Assembly (NCBI RefSeq): GCF_001542915.1
Contig: NZ_LNNH01000014.1
Span: 1 to 45,459 of the forward strand
Length of the DNA stretch: 45,459 nucleotides
Direction: 5' to 3'
Source: Peribacillus simplex
GTDB lineage: Bacteria > Bacillota > Bacilli > Bacillales > DSM-1321
In this document: positions 25,481 through 34,345 of the stretch, piece after piece
How positions within the stretch are numbered: the first letter of the stretch is position 1
How the letters are laid out: every line of letters begins with the position of its first letter
Notes under the pieces: model-generated
What the model saw: the letters and a program-made list of their open reading frames with translations, nothing else
Databases searched by the model: none
What the model was told of the DNA's origin: nothing
Program-made: the position numbers and the translations under genes

Positions 25481-26332
25481 ATGCAAACTTTACAGCACCT
25501 TTCGAAACATATCGTCTACCTGACGCCGGTCCAAAAAACGGATCGGCCGGTTCTTGCCGCCGTCACGGGAAACAAGAAAACGCTCCTCATCGATGCCGGT
25601 AACTCCGTGGGGCATGCACAGCTCTTTCAGGACGAATTGCTTAAACATGATATAAACGGGGATTTGCTTGTATTGACCCATTCCCACTGGGACCACGTAT
25701 TCGGACTGGAGCATATCCGAATTCCAGTCATTTGTCACGAAAAAACCTATCAGCATATTAAGGAAATGCAGCCGCTCTCTTGGGAAGATCAAGCTCTTGA
25801 CGAGCGGGTTGAAGAAGGCACGGAGATCCCATTTTGTGCGGATGCCATCAAGCTGGAGCTTGGAAGAAATCGAGAAATTTCCATGCCGCTGCCCGATATC
25901 AGGTTTGAAAAAAAGCTGACGATCGATCTCGGCGATGTAACCTGTATAATTGATCACGTCGGCGGTGATCATGCCAAGGATTCCTGTATCATTTATGTTC
26001 CAGAGGAAAAAACATTATTTCTTGGAGACTGCTTATACGCCAATCTCTATGCGGAAAAATGGAATTATACCGCTGAACAGGCCTCGAGGCTCGTCGAGAA
26101 AATGGAAGCCTATGATGCCGATACATATATCCTTTCCCATCATGATCAGCCTTGCACGAAGCAGGAAATGGAGGCTGAACTAAATTTGATGAAACAATGC
26201 ACCAGAGCTGTCGTCGAGCATCGAGGAGATCGAGCCAAAATCGAGCGGGATTTGGCAACAGAGGCAAACCGGGAATTAACGGAACATGAACTCGAAACGA
26301 TTGGTTTTTTTGTGAATGGATACGTTGAATGA
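25481..26332 (+). CDS. MBL-fold metallo-hydrolase
   Basis: 283 residues from ATG 25481 (GAAGGAG upstream). The metallo-beta-lactamase fold shows LIDAGNSVGHA, the zinc motif THSHWDHVFG, the third-His region IDHVGGDHAKDS, LFLGDC with the bridging Asp, and a C-terminal ILSHHD. All metal ligands appear present. Substrate subclass is unclear; general hydrolase or lactonase-like roles are possible. It may be co-transcribed with the PLD gene. Confidence 0.88.
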   Translation: MQTLQHLSKHIVYLTPVQKTDRPVLAAVTGNKKTLLIDAGNSVGHAQLFQDELLKHDINGDLLVLTHSHWDHVFGLEHIRIPVICHEKTYQHIKEMQPLSWEDQALDERVEEGTEIPFCADAIKLELGRNREISMPLPDIRFEKKLTIDLGDVTCIIDHVGGDHAKDSCIIYVPEEKTLFLGDCLYANLYAEKWNYTAEQASRLVEKMEAYDADTYILSHHDQPCTKQEMEAELNLMKQCTRAVVEHRGDRAKIERDLATEANRELTEHELETIGFFVNGYVE

Positions 26333-26454
26333 AAGGCAATATGAAGAGGGGAAAGGGGAGAACGGAAAGCGTCATGACCGATGATGCCGGAATCTCCATT
26401 CGGCCAAGCGTTTAATCCGATAGCAATTAAAAGAATATCTCCCATTCAGATGGG

Positions 26455-26500
26455 GAAAAACTGCACACCAATTATGACAGATGTCTCAATTGATGTGCAG
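26455..26500 (-). terminator. Intrinsic terminator after LysE-type gene
   Basis: On the minus strand CTGCACATCAATT (26500-26488) pairs with AATTGGTGTGCAG (26473-26461), with one G-U pair, and TTTTT follows at 26460-26455. Confidence 0.85.
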
Positions 26501-26506
26501 TTCCAA

Positions 26507-27139
26507 TTAATTATGGGCTTTTTCCAGTGCCAGCTTTATCCCAAAACCAATCAGAACGGTTCCAGTCAGTCCTTCAAAAATAGCCTGCGTCCTCGGCTTT
26601 TTCATAAAAGTGCTGATCTGGTTCAACAGATAGATATAAAAAATGAACCACAACGCCGTCAAAACGGTATACGTTATCCCCATGATCAAAAACGGCAAAA
26701 AGGTCTTATTGCCCGGATCCACGAACTGAGGCAGGAAAGTCAAGAAAAACACGGCCACTTTAGGGTTGAGTAAATTGGTAAGAAACCCCTGCTTGAAGCA
26801 TGAATGGCTCTCATACCTGCTTTTCGCGGGTACCACTGTGCCATTGTCGGCTTGATTATTCTTTAATCCCCATAACGTTTTGATCCCTAGATAGACCAGA
26901 TAAACGGCCCCCACATATTTGAAGACGGAAAACAACAAAGCCGACTTCACGATGATCGCAGAAAGACCAAACACGGCTGCTGAAGTATGAATAAGCAAGG
27001 CGCAGCAAGTGCCCAGCATCGTCTTAAACCCACCCTTCGTCCCATCGGTAACCGTATTCCTAGTGGCTATTGCCGTATCCGGACCAGGCAAAAGAATGAG
27101 AAGAATGCACATAAGCACGAACAAATAAAAGTTATCCAT
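26507..27139 (-). CDS. LysE/RhtB family exporter
   Basis: 210 residues, six predicted TMs. The family signature is at the N-terminus (LLPGPDTAIATRNTVTDGTKGGFKTMLG) with the mid-protein motif GFLTNLLNPKVAVFFLTFLPQFV. TGGAGGTCC precedes the ATG. The family exports amino acids and homoserine-lactone-like molecules; the substrate is unknown. It is monocistronic, ending at a convergent terminator. Confidence 0.9.
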   Translation of the reverse strand: MDNFYLFVLMCILLILLPGPDTAIATRNTVTDGTKGGFKTMLGTCCALLIHTSAAVFGLSAIIVKSALLFSVFKYVGAVYLVYLGIKTLWGLKNNQADNGTVVPAKSRYESHSCFKQGFLTNLLNPKVAVFFLTFLPQFVDPGNKTFLPFLIMGITYTVLTALWFIFYIYLLNQISTFMKKPRTQAIFEGLTGTVLIGFGIKLALEKAHN

Positions 27140-27299
27140 ATACGGACCTCCATTCTTGTTGTTGAATTCAGAAGATTATAACATAAACAAACACAGTTGA
27201 GGGAGCGACGAAAGGCAAAAATTCATCAATGGGGCGTTTTATTTATGAATTTCAGCCGTTTACTCGCGAGTTTCAATAAATCAAGGCTCGTGAAATCGC

Positions 27300-27545
27300 T
27301 TATCTTTTAATCGGGCGTTCGAGCGTTAATATTTCATCTTCAAGGGAAGAGTATTGCTGTTCGACGACATGTTTGACATCATGGACGGCGGCGTTATAGA
27401 AATGGGGGGCGAGCGATTCTTTAACGAAGTCCAATACTCGTTCTGCAGCGAATTCAGTTATTTCCTCATCTCTTTCTTGCGAAAAAAAATATTGGATATC
27501 GGCTATCATTAATTCCTGTTGCTCTTTTGTTAGCTTTATAAACAT
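27300..27545 (-). CDS. DUF2164 family protein
   Basis: 81 residues. The sequence KLTKEQQELMIADIQYFFSQ, ERDEEITEFAAERVLDFV and YNAAVHDVKHVVEQQYSSLE fits DUF2164, a small helical family of unknown function. The start ATG has AAGGAGTG upstream. A single TTTACTCGCGAG motif lies downstream at 27259-27270, resembling the units of the array at 32930. Confidence 0.82.
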   Translation of the reverse strand: MFIKLTKEQQELMIADIQYFFSQERDEEITEFAAERVLDFVKESLAPHFYNAAVHDVKHVVEQQYSSLEDEILTLERPIKR

Positions 27546-27661
27546 TCAGAACACTCCTTGAAATTAGTTTAGTAGTTCTAACTATACATGTGGAGCCGAG
27601 ATAATCACAGGCTGGATTTTCAAAAAAATTTATGTACATAGCCCGTCGGCGACACCGTGAT

Positions 27662-27693
27662 AAAAAAAATGGCTCCCGCATGATCCGGGAGCC
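27662..27693 (-). terminator. Terminator of the kyn operon
   Basis: On the minus strand GGCTCCCG (27693-27686) and CGGGAGCC (27678-27671) form a GC-rich stem followed by A and eight T. It lies 26 bp after the kynB stop. Confidence 0.92.
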
Positions 27694-27719
27694 ACTTCCG
27701 TTTTTTCGGATGATCCCAT

Positions 27720-28346
27720 TCAAGGGATTTTTTTCAATGCAGCACGAACCGGGCTTCCATCTGCATGAACCAATGGCAGGGGAAGGGCAGCCAATTCATA
27801 ATTCCCGGGATCTATCCCGTCCAAAACAAGGCCCTCAAGAATGTGAATTCCATGGACGGCAAGTTCATGATGGGCAGACAGCTCTTTGCTGTCCAATGGA
27901 TCGACCGAAGGTAAATCTAGGCCAAGAAGCCGAATGCCAAGACCTGAAAGATAAGTGGCTATTTCCGGTTGGATAGGGGGAATGGTTTCCGGAAATACGC
28001 TCCTATCCTTCCAAGCATCCGTCCGAATTAACAGCCGGGTCACGCCTTGCAGGTCGTGATTGGCCAAATCAGTGACGCCTATGTTCGTCCTGTTTGGTAA
28101 GTGGATGACACGGGAACACCCGATATATAAATCGAGATCCAATTCAATCACCCGTTTGCCCTCATTATCAAAATGAAACGGTGCATCGATATGTGTACCA
28201 GTATGGACGCTCATGCTGATGTGGCCTACATTGACCGATCCGCTTTCTTCCTTGCTCCAGCTTACTTTGTATGAGAATGGTTTATCGCCCGGCCAAGTTG
28301 CGACTTGTTCATCCAGTCGCTGTGAAATATCAATCCATGTACTCAT
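27720..28346 (-). CDS. kynB: Kynurenine formamidase (arylformamidase)
   Basis: 208 residues, cyclase family. The metal motif HTGTHIDAPFHF spans residues 48-59 (H48, H52, D54 as zinc ligands, H58 near the active site), as in bacterial KynB. It hydrolyses N-formylkynurenine to kynurenine and formate, the second step of tryptophan degradation. GGAGGTAAC lies six bases before the ATG. It follows kynA by 24 bp and is the last gene of the operon. Confidence 0.93.
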   Translation of the reverse strand: MSTWIDISQRLDEQVATWPGDKPFSYKVSWSKEESGSVNVGHISMSVHTGTHIDAPFHFDNEGKRVIELDLDLYIGCSRVIHLPNRTNIGVTDLANHDLQGVTRLLIRTDAWKDRSVFPETIPPIQPEIATYLSGLGIRLLGLDLPSVDPLDSKELSAHHELAVHGIHILEGLVLDGIDPGNYELAALPLPLVHADGSPVRAALKKIP

Positions 28347-28370
28347 GCGTTACCTCCAGCAGTATTCTTC

Positions 28371-29225
28371 TTAAAGCTTCGTTCTTAAGCTCCAAAGTTC
28401 TGGGAAAAAGTGTTGGTCGAGAGCCCTTTTTAAATACGTAACACCGGATGATCCACCGGTTCCGGTTTTGTTGCCAATGATCCTTTCGACCGTACTCATA
28501 TGATTGAAGCGCCATAATTGCTGCTGGTGGCCGATGTCCACTAACTTCTCTGCGAGCTCGTATAAGTCCCAATATTGCTCGACATCGCGATAAACGGTCA
28601 GCCATGCATCCTCGACACTGGCATTCGGTTCATATTTTTGCGACCAATCGCGACTGATGGCGTCTTGATCAACAGGCAGACCACGCGCGACAAGAGCGGT
28701 GATCGCCTCGTCATAGATGCTTGGCTCATGAAGGGCCTGCTGCATTTGCTCAAAGAGGTCGGCCTCGTGCTGATAGACTGCTAGCGTATGGGCATTTTTG
28801 TTTCCCAGCGCAAATTCAATCAGGCGATTTTGATAGGATTGGAATCCTGAGGATTGTCCCAGTTTATCCCTGAACTCCATGTATTCAGCCGGAGTCAAGG
28901 TTGCAAGGACATTCCATGACTGAATCAGCTGCTGTTGGATTCTCGAAACACGTGACAGCATTTTAAACGAGGGCTCCAGATTGTTATGGCGGATGCACTC
29001 CGTCGCAGCTTTCAATTCATGTAAAATGAGTTTCATCCATAACTCACTCGTTTGATGGATAATGATAAAAAGCATTTCATCATGATGATCGGAGCACCTA
29101 TGCTGACTCGATAAAATCTGATCGAGGTGGAGATAATCCCCGTAAGACATCGATTTTTGAAAATCGGTTTGGATATTTCTTTCTAGTCCAGATCCGTTTT
29201 GTTCCTTGTCATTCCTATTCTTCAT
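28371..29225 (-). CDS. kynA: Tryptophan 2,3-dioxygenase
   Basis: 284 residues from ATG 29225 (GAGGGG upstream); a start ten codons earlier is possible but less well placed. The heme dioxygenase signatures are [13 protein letters not shown] (active-site H57) and, near the C-terminus, [19 protein letters not shown] with the proximal heme His and the substrate-binding GTGG loop. It opens the indole ring of L-tryptophan to N-formylkynurenine. It lies between the permease (48 bp upstream) and kynB. Confidence 0.95.
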   Translation of the reverse strand: MKNRNDKEQNGSGLERNIQTDFQKSMSYGDYLHLDQILSSQHRCSDHHDEMLFIIIHQTSELWMKLILHELKAATECIRHNNLEPSFKMLSRVSRIQQQLIQSWNVLATLTPAEYMEFRDKLGQSSGFQSYQNRLIEFALGNKNAHTLAVYQHEADLFEQMQQALHEPSIYDEAITALVARGLPVDQDAISRDWSQKYEPNASVEDAWLTVYRDVEQYWDLYELAEKLVDIGHQQQLWRFNHMSTVERIIGNKTGTGGSSGVTYLKRALDQHFFPELWSLRTKL

Positions 29226-29273
29226 TCCGCTAATCCCCTCACTTTTCATATACAAAGACGGTGATATGTCATT

Positions 29274-30695
29274 CTAATTTATCTTTTTATTGGGAGATTC
29301 CTGTCCTGGATGCTGGATCGAATTTCTTTTTTTCGAAACGAAATAAGCAACAGATAAAAATAACAGCCAAGGAACCCCGAATTGAAGCATGATTTTGAAA
29401 TCCGTAAACCAAGTCGTAATCATCAGGCAGAATAAAAGGCCTGCACCTAAAATGGTTAGATAGGGAAAGCCAATCATTCTTACCGGTAGCCTACGGCCGC
29501 CTGATTTCTCCCATTGCACCCTGAAATACAAATGGGAGATGAAGATCATGAACCAAGTGAAGATGGCACCGAACATGGAAATGCCCATCATGAAGGCATA
29601 GGAGGAACCTGGAAGTAAAGCATGAACACCTGCAGCAATGAAAATCCCCATTGTCGAGACAGCCAGTGCATTTGCCGGAACGTTCCTTTTGTTTAATTTC
29701 CCTAAAATGCTAGGTGCATTTTCCCGCCGCGCCAACGAAAACATCATGCGTGTCGAAGCATAGAGCTGAGCATTCATGGCAGATAGCGCGGCCGTTAAAA
29801 TGATGAAATTCATGATTCCGGAAGCACCGGGGATGTTCAAGATCTCCATCACCTTTACGAAGGGGCTTTCCTCGATTCCAGCTGTTTTCCATGGAACGAT
29901 CATCAACATGATCCCAATTGTCAGGACATAGAAAGTGGATAAACGAAAAACCGTAGCTTTTAATGCTTTCGGAACGGCTACATCGGGATCTTTTGCTTCG
30001 CCTGATGTAATCGCTATCATTTCTGTTCCAAGAAAGCTGAATAATGAAATGAATACGGCTACCCACATTCCCCACCAGCCAAATGGGAAAAAACCGCCTT
30101 CATTCACGAAGTTCTCCGGTCCTATATGTGGCTGTTCGGATGTACCGAGTAGTACATAGGCTCCAAGGAGGATAAAACCAACGATGGCACTTATTTTAAG
30201 AAAGGAGAACCAATATTCAAATGTAGCGAAGGTATTTACGCTAGTGGCATTTACATAAATAAGGACACCTGCAAACAGTAAAATCCATACGATTCCCGGT
30301 ACGGCAGGGAACCAATATTTCATATACACGCTGACTGCGCTAACTTCCACGCCAACAGCCAAGACATTGCTTATCCAGTAAGAATAGCGAACAAGATAAC
30401 CCGCCATGGGATTCACGTACGTTTCAGCAATGGCCCCAAACGATCCGGAAGTGGGATGAGCCACTGTCATTTCTGCCAAACAGCCCATCAACAGCAGGAC
30501 AATGAACGCCCCCAGTGCATAGCTGAGCAATACGCTTGGACCTGCCGCTTGAATGGCAAGCCCGCTGCCAAGGAATAAACCCGTCCCGATGGCACAGCCC
30601 ATGGCAATCATCGAAAGCTTATTGGTTTCCAATGATCGCTTCAATCCTTTTTCTGGATCATCTTTCCTATTCAATTGTATATTGTTGTTCTCCAT
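29274..30695 (-). CDS. APC-family amino acid permease of the kyn operon
   Basis: 473 residues, 12 TMs. The amino acid transporter (AAT) signature is MIAMGCAIGTGLFLGSGLAI in TM1, followed by GPSVLLSYALGAF, EMTVAHPTSGSFG and FLGTEMIAITSGEAKDP. Family members import amino acids with protons. Its place between kynU and kynA strongly suggests tryptophan, kynurenine or a related aromatic substrate; that is contextual inference. AAAGGGGATG precedes the ATG. Confidence 0.9.
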   Translation of the reverse strand: MENNNIQLNRKDDPEKGLKRSLETNKLSMIAMGCAIGTGLFLGSGLAIQAAGPSVLLSYALGAFIVLLLMGCLAEMTVAHPTSGSFGAIAETYVNPMAGYLVRYSYWISNVLAVGVEVSAVSVYMKYWFPAVPGIVWILLFAGVLIYVNATSVNTFATFEYWFSFLKISAIVGFILLGAYVLLGTSEQPHIGPENFVNEGGFFPFGWWGMWVAVFISLFSFLGTEMIAITSGEAKDPDVAVPKALKATVFRLSTFYVLTIGIMLMIVPWKTAGIEESPFVKVMEILNIPGASGIMNFIILTAALSAMNAQLYASTRMMFSLARRENAPSILGKLNKRNVPANALAVSTMGIFIAAGVHALLPGSSYAFMMGISMFGAIFTWFMIFISHLYFRVQWEKSGGRRLPVRMIGFPYLTILGAGLLFCLMITTWFTDFKIMLQFGVPWLLFLSVAYFVSKKRNSIQHPGQESPNKKIN

Positions 30696-30734
30696 ATTTC
30701 ATCCCCTTTCTTTATGTAAAGCCAATCAAACCTT

Positions 30735-30753
30735 TGGGGGAGGGTGTCCCCCA
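30735..30753 (-). other. Intercistronic hairpin between kynU and permease
   Basis: TGGGGGA and TCCCCCA flank a five-base loop in the 68-bp gap. There is no U run on the minus strand, so it is more likely an mRNA processing or stability element than a terminator. Confidence 0.55.
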
Positions 30754-30763
30754 GGCTTTATTG

Positions 30764-32041
30764 TCATGCCACGACTTCACGTTCATTTTTATACTTTTCA
30801 TATTGTTTTTCTGTCATGATTCTTTTGAGGATTCGGACGACTTCCCAAACTTCCGCGTAGGAGGTATAGAGCGCAACCGGAGCTAGGCGAATGATGTTGG
30901 GCGCCCGGAAATCCGGTATCACGCCGTTAGCTTTCAATGCTTTGCAAATGCGTGCAGCTTCTTTATGCTCTAAACTGACATGGCCGCCGCGCCGCGCTTC
31001 TTCTCTAGGCGTCCCGATGAAAAACCCCATGTCCTTCAACTCATATTCGACCAAGTCGATTAAATATTGATTGATTTTGAGAGATTTTCCCCGGATGTTT
31101 TCAATTCCTGCCTCCATAAAAATTTCCAAGGATCCGATTAAAGGGGCACAGCTTAACACATTCGGTGTCCCAATTTGGTAGGCACCAGCGGAATCGGCTT
31201 GAGTTAACGTATGCTCCATATCGAATTGTTTTTCTTTACTTGAGCTGAACCAGCCGGCCAATCCAGGCATCGTCCCAAAGTGTTTACGGTTTACATACAA
31301 GCCGCCAACGGCGCCAGGACCGCCATTCAAATGCTTATAATTGCACCAATAAGCAAAATCAACATCCCATTCCCTGAATGAATGCGGGATCGCACCAATC
31401 GAATGGCATCCATCGAATCCGATCATGATTCCTCTTTCATGGGCTTCCTCGGTCAGACGTTTCATATCCAATATTTGGCCGCTGCGATACAGGACCGTCG
31501 GCAAGATGATGAGAGCGATATCATCGGTCATGGCTTCGATGATATCATCCTCTTCAAGGAATCGGCCGTCCCGGCTCTTCACTCGGATGAGATGGGTTTC
31601 CGGATCGAGCCCATGAGTGCGCAGCTGGCTTTGGAGTGCGTAAATATCTGTCGGAAAGGTCAGCTCATCCGCCAGGATTTTTGTGCGGGATCCTTCAGGC
31701 TTATAAAAGGTGGACACGAGCTGATGCAGATTCACCGTAGTCGAGCCGGTTACGATGACCTCATCGGCGGAAGCACCGACCAAATGGGCCATTTTTGCCC
31801 CCAGTTCCTCAGCCATGAAAAACCATGGGTGTTTTCCCTGTGTCCACCCGTCGATCCCATGTTCCTTCCAATCCGATAAAGATTCCAAAAGAGTGCGCTC
31901 AGCCCTTTTTGAAAGCAGACCTAAGGAGTTCCCGTCCATATAGATGGAATCAGGCTTTAAATAAAACTCATTCCTAAATGCATGAAGGGCATCTTGTTCA
32001 TCCAGCTGTTTCGCGTAATCCAACGTGTATGTTGTAACCAT
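30764..32041 (-). CDS. kynU: Kynureninase
   Basis: 425 residues, PLP-dependent aminotransferase fold type I. Seen: [15 protein letters not shown] at the N-terminus, [28 protein letters not shown] (D210, H213), and the PLP lysine K236 in [13 protein letters not shown]. It cleaves kynurenine to anthranilate and alanine. TAGGAGGTCAC precedes the ATG. As first gene of the leftward operon, it has its promoter at 32081-32110 facing the divergent TetR gene. Confidence 0.95.
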   Translation of the reverse strand: MVTTYTLDYAKQLDEQDALHAFRNEFYLKPDSIYMDGNSLGLLSKRAERTLLESLSDWKEHGIDGWTQGKHPWFFMAEELGAKMAHLVGASADEVIVTGSTTVNLHQLVSTFYKPEGSRTKILADELTFPTDIYALQSQLRTHGLDPETHLIRVKSRDGRFLEEDDIIEAMTDDIALIILPTVLYRSGQILDMKRLTEEAHERGIMIGFDGCHSIGAIPHSFREWDVDFAYWCNYKHLNGGPGAVGGLYVNRKHFGTMPGLAGWFSSSKEKQFDMEHTLTQADSAGAYQIGTPNVLSCAPLIGSLEIFMEAGIENIRGKSLKINQYLIDLVEYELKDMGFFIGTPREEARRGGHVSLEHKEAARICKALKANGVIPDFRAPNIIRLAPVALYTSYAEVWEVVRILKRIMTEKQYEKYKNEREVVA

Positions 32042-32080
32042 AGTGACCTCCTATATAAAAATACTTATCTTTCTAGGAAA

Positions 32081-32110
32081 ATCGTAGCAAAGAATATGAC
32101 ATCATGTCAA
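32081..32110 (-). promoter_or_regulatory. kynU promoter with overlapping palindromic operator
   Basis: On the minus strand there is a perfect -35 TTGACA (32110-32105) and, 18 bp on, TACGAT (32086-32081). The -35 overlaps the palindrome TGACAT-C-ATGTCA (32097-32109). A dyad covering the -35 of a catabolic operon next to a divergent TetR gene is a good repressor-site candidate. Confidence 0.7.
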
Positions 32111-32217
32111 TAAAAAAATCAGAAAATTAAAACAATAAAAAAAAGACTGCAATTTACTGCAAACGTTTTTATTTTAATGGAAATCCTTTATGCTAGATAT
32201 AAGGGGGGGGGGCATGC

Positions 32218-32832
32218 ATGATTGATGGCCAAGTAGGGGATAAACGTCATTTACGCTCGATGATGACACGGCAAAAGCTATTGGAAGCTGCAAAAGAAAT
32301 TTTTCTTGAAGAAGGGTATCAAGCCGCAGTCATATCCCAGATGATCAAAAGGGCGAATATCGGATATGGAACGGCCTATGTGCACTTTAAAGGAAAAGAG
32401 GATCTATTAATAGTATTAATGGAGAATGTGATGGGGCAATTCTATGAAATTGCCGAGACCTCTTTCTTTCCGAAATCAAAAGACGAAGCGAGACAAATCA
32501 TAAACAACCAAGCCAAGGCTTTTTTATTAATGGCAGAGGCTGAACGCAATATGCTCCAGGTTTTCGAACAGGCCATAGGAATGTCGGCCGTCATTTCAGA
32601 TAAATGGAAAGCCATCCGCCTGAAATTCACCCAGCGGATATCAAAGGACGTCGCCTATGCACAGCAAAAAGGACTGGCAAGAGCCGAATTGAACCATGAG
32701 ATTGTTGCAAAAGGCTGGTTTTTCACAAATGAAATGTACCTCTGGGAAATTGTCCGGAACGAGCATCAAAGCTCTGTCGAAGAAATCGCTCAAACCATCA
32801 CCTCCGTTTACGTCGAAGGCCTATATGTATAA
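32218..32832 (+). CDS. TetR/AcrR family regulator, likely repressor of the kyn operon
   Basis: 204 residues. The HTH spans about residues 16-62 (MTRQKLLEAAKEIFLEEGYQ, ANIGYGTAYVHFKGKEDLL), followed by an all-helical ligand domain. It is divergent from kynU and ends at its own terminator, so local control of tryptophan catabolism is likely; the ligand could be tryptophan, kynurenine or N-formylkynurenine. The ribosome binding site is an unbroken run of ten G (32203-32212), five bases before the ATG, unusual for a regulatory gene and prone to slippage. Confidence 0.88.
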   Translation: MIDGQVGDKRHLRSMMTRQKLLEAAKEIFLEEGYQAAVISQMIKRANIGYGTAYVHFKGKEDLLIVLMENVMGQFYEIAETSFFPKSKDEARQIINNQAKAFLLMAEAERNMLQVFEQAIGMSAVISDKWKAIRLKFTQRISKDVAYAQQKGLARAELNHEIVAKGWFFTNEMYLWEIVRNEHQSSVEEIAQTITSVYVEGLYV

Positions 32833-32844
32833 TGGATAACGCTA

Positions 32845-32881
32845 AAAATCTTTCGGTTTAATACAACCGGAAGATTTTTTG
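32845..32881 (+). terminator. Intrinsic terminator after TetR gene
   Basis: AAAATCTTTCGGTT pairs with AACCGGAAGATTTT (one G-U-type mismatch), followed by T. Confidence 0.85.
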
Positions 32882-32929
32882 TCTTTTATCGCCAGGCAAT
32901 AATGAAGCAACGGAAAAAACGAGCCGGGC

Positions 32930-33054
32930 GCCCAATTCGCGAGTAAAACTGCCAAATTTCCGAGTAAACCGCCCGAATTCGCGAGCAAAGCACCCAAATT
33001 GGCGATAAAGCCAGCCAAATCGCGAGTCAAACCGCCAAATTGGAGAGTGGACCA
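32930..33054. repeat. 21-nt degenerate tandem array 2
   Basis: Six adjacent units of 20-22 nt begin at 32930, 32951, 32971, 32993, 33014 and 33034. The consensus is GCCCAAATTCGCGAGTAAA plus two to three bases. Units differ at several positions and there are no spacers. It lies between the TetR terminator and the liaI promoter region. A solitary related motif occurs at 27250-27270. No gene crosses it convincingly. Confidence 0.85.
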
Positions 33055-33097
33055 GCTTAATTTTCCTTCTCAGTGTTGGGGGACTTATATACGCTAC

Positions 33098-33130
33098 GCC
33101 TTAGGTCTTATATGAAAATATAGCTAAGGC
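33098..33130 (+). promoter_or_regulatory. Inverted repeat upstream of liaI-like gene (LiaR-site candidate)
   Basis: GCCTTAG (33098-33104) and CTAAGGC (33124-33130) are perfect 7-bp inverted copies, 19 bp apart, 60 bp before the first gene of the lia operon. LiaR autoregulates its operon from an inverted repeat upstream of liaI in B. subtilis. I cannot confirm that this matches the LiaR consensus. Confidence 0.5.
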
Positions 33131-33189
33131 TCATTATACGAATTTGGAAAAATAGATAAGATATATACATGGAAAGGAGGACGAAAACG

Positions 33190-33534
33190 ATGAAGAAATT
33201 TGGTTTGTTTATTGTAGGTTTGATTGCATTGTTCGTGCTGCTGGCGAATGTGGGTCCATTGATCGGTTTGGCGATTTGCTTGGCGATTTTATACTTTGGG
33301 TTCAAGCAGTTCATGAAGTCCGATTCGACAGGGGCCAAGGTCGCGTGGGGGTCAGTTTGCGTAATCGTGCTGATTGTTTCTATTTCCCATATTCCGGCGA
33401 TTTTGGGATTGGTGGCAGCTTATGTACTTTACCTCGTCTATAAAAAATGGAATGACAATGATGAAAATGCATCAACTGAAAATGATCCATTCTCCAATTT
33501 TGAAAGAGAGTGGAAAGATTTGAATAAGAACTAA
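33190..33534 (+). CDS. liaI: LiaI-like small membrane protein
   Basis: 114 residues from ATG 33190 (AAAGGAGG upstream). Hydrophobic segments FGLFIVGLIALFVLLANVGP, LIGLAICLAILYFGF, and VCVIVLIVSISHIPAILGLV precede a charged C-terminus (NDNDENASTENDPFSNFE). In B. subtilis LiaI is the membrane anchor for LiaH. The assignment depends mainly on position directly before the PspA-family gene; it might equally be called a LiaI/LiaF-type TM protein. Confidence 0.75.
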   Translation: MKKFGLFIVGLIALFVLLANVGPLIGLAICLAILYFGFKQFMKSDSTGAKVAWGSVCVIVLIVSISHIPAILGLVAAYVLYLVYKKWNDNDENASTENDPFSNFEREWKDLNKN

Positions 33535-33553
33535 TAGAAGGGATGGATAGGTA

Positions 33554-34189
33554 ATGGGTAATTTATTTTCTAGAATGAAACAAACGATTTCGGCGGACTT
33601 TCATGATTTGCTTGATAAGAAGGAGCAAAAGAATCCGATCGGCATGCTGAATCAATATTTGCGGCAGTGTGAGCAGGAGACGGAGAAGGTCGGCAAGCTG
33701 CTTGAGCGTCAATATCTTCTGAAAGAAGAGTTTACGCGTGAATATAATCAAGCGCAAAGTTTAGCTGAAAAACGCAAAAACCAAGCCGAGGTTGCGAAGC
33801 AGTCCGGTGAAACGGATTTAATGGAGTTTGCCCTTAAGGAAAGCCTGCACTATGAAGATCGTGCGCAAAGCTTGATGGAGGCGCATAAGAGTGCGGAGGT
33901 TCAGTTGGCTGAGCTGGAGCGTAAATATGAAGAAATGAAGCATAAGCTCAAGGATATGCATTTAAAGCGGATGGAATTGATGGGAAGGGAAAATATTGCC
34001 CGGGCAAACCACCGGATCAATCGAGTGTTGGATGCCGGCCGCACGGAGGCCAAACCGGTAGCGATGTTTGAAGAGATGGAGCACTATATTGACCGCATCG
34101 AGCATAAAGTCGATGCCGATTATAACCGGCATACCATCGATGCGAGAATCGCCCAGCTTGAAAAGGAATTGGAACAGAAAGAAGCGTAA
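33554..34189 (+). CDS. liaH: LiaH, PspA/IM30 family phage-shock protein
   Basis: 211 residues, nearly all coiled-coil, with the PspA/IM30 pattern: MGNLFSRMKQTISADFHDLL at the N-terminus, NPIGMLNQYLRQCEQE, and long heptad-rich helices to the end (RIAQLEKELEQKEA). PspA proteins form large rings or scaffolds on stressed membranes. It follows the LiaI-like gene by 19 bp. A strong stem-loop after it probably lowers read-through into liaFSR. Confidence 0.92.
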   Translation: MGNLFSRMKQTISADFHDLLDKKEQKNPIGMLNQYLRQCEQETEKVGKLLERQYLLKEEFTREYNQAQSLAEKRKNQAEVAKQSGETDLMEFALKESLHYEDRAQSLMEAHKSAEVQLAELERKYEEMKHKLKDMHLKRMELMGRENIARANHRINRVLDAGRTEAKPVAMFEEMEHYIDRIEHKVDADYNRHTIDARIAQLEKELEQKEA

Positions 34190-34280
34190 ATATTATTCAT
34201 GCATGGCTGTGATCCCTTATCCTCCAAATGCGCAGGATGAGGGAAAACGCTCTGTTAGAACCTAATCGATTCGTGGTATT

Positions 34281-34312
34281 CTTAAAAGGCGCGGTTGACT
34301 GCGCCTTTTAAG
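34281..34312 (+). terminator. Intra-operon stem-loop between liaH and liaF
   Basis: CTTAAAAGGCGC (34281-34292) pairs perfectly with GCGCCTTTTAAG (34301-34312) around eight bases. The downstream U run is poor, so it is probably a partial terminator or 3'-end stabiliser. In B. subtilis abundant liaIH mRNA likewise ends before the regulatory genes. Confidence 0.6.
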
Positions 34313-34345
34313 AGTATCATGATCAATTATAAGGGAGGCGGGCCG

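Noticed and set aside
32930..33054. CRISPR array or coding repeat
   Set aside because: No spacers, variable unit length of 20-22 nt, no frame preserved.
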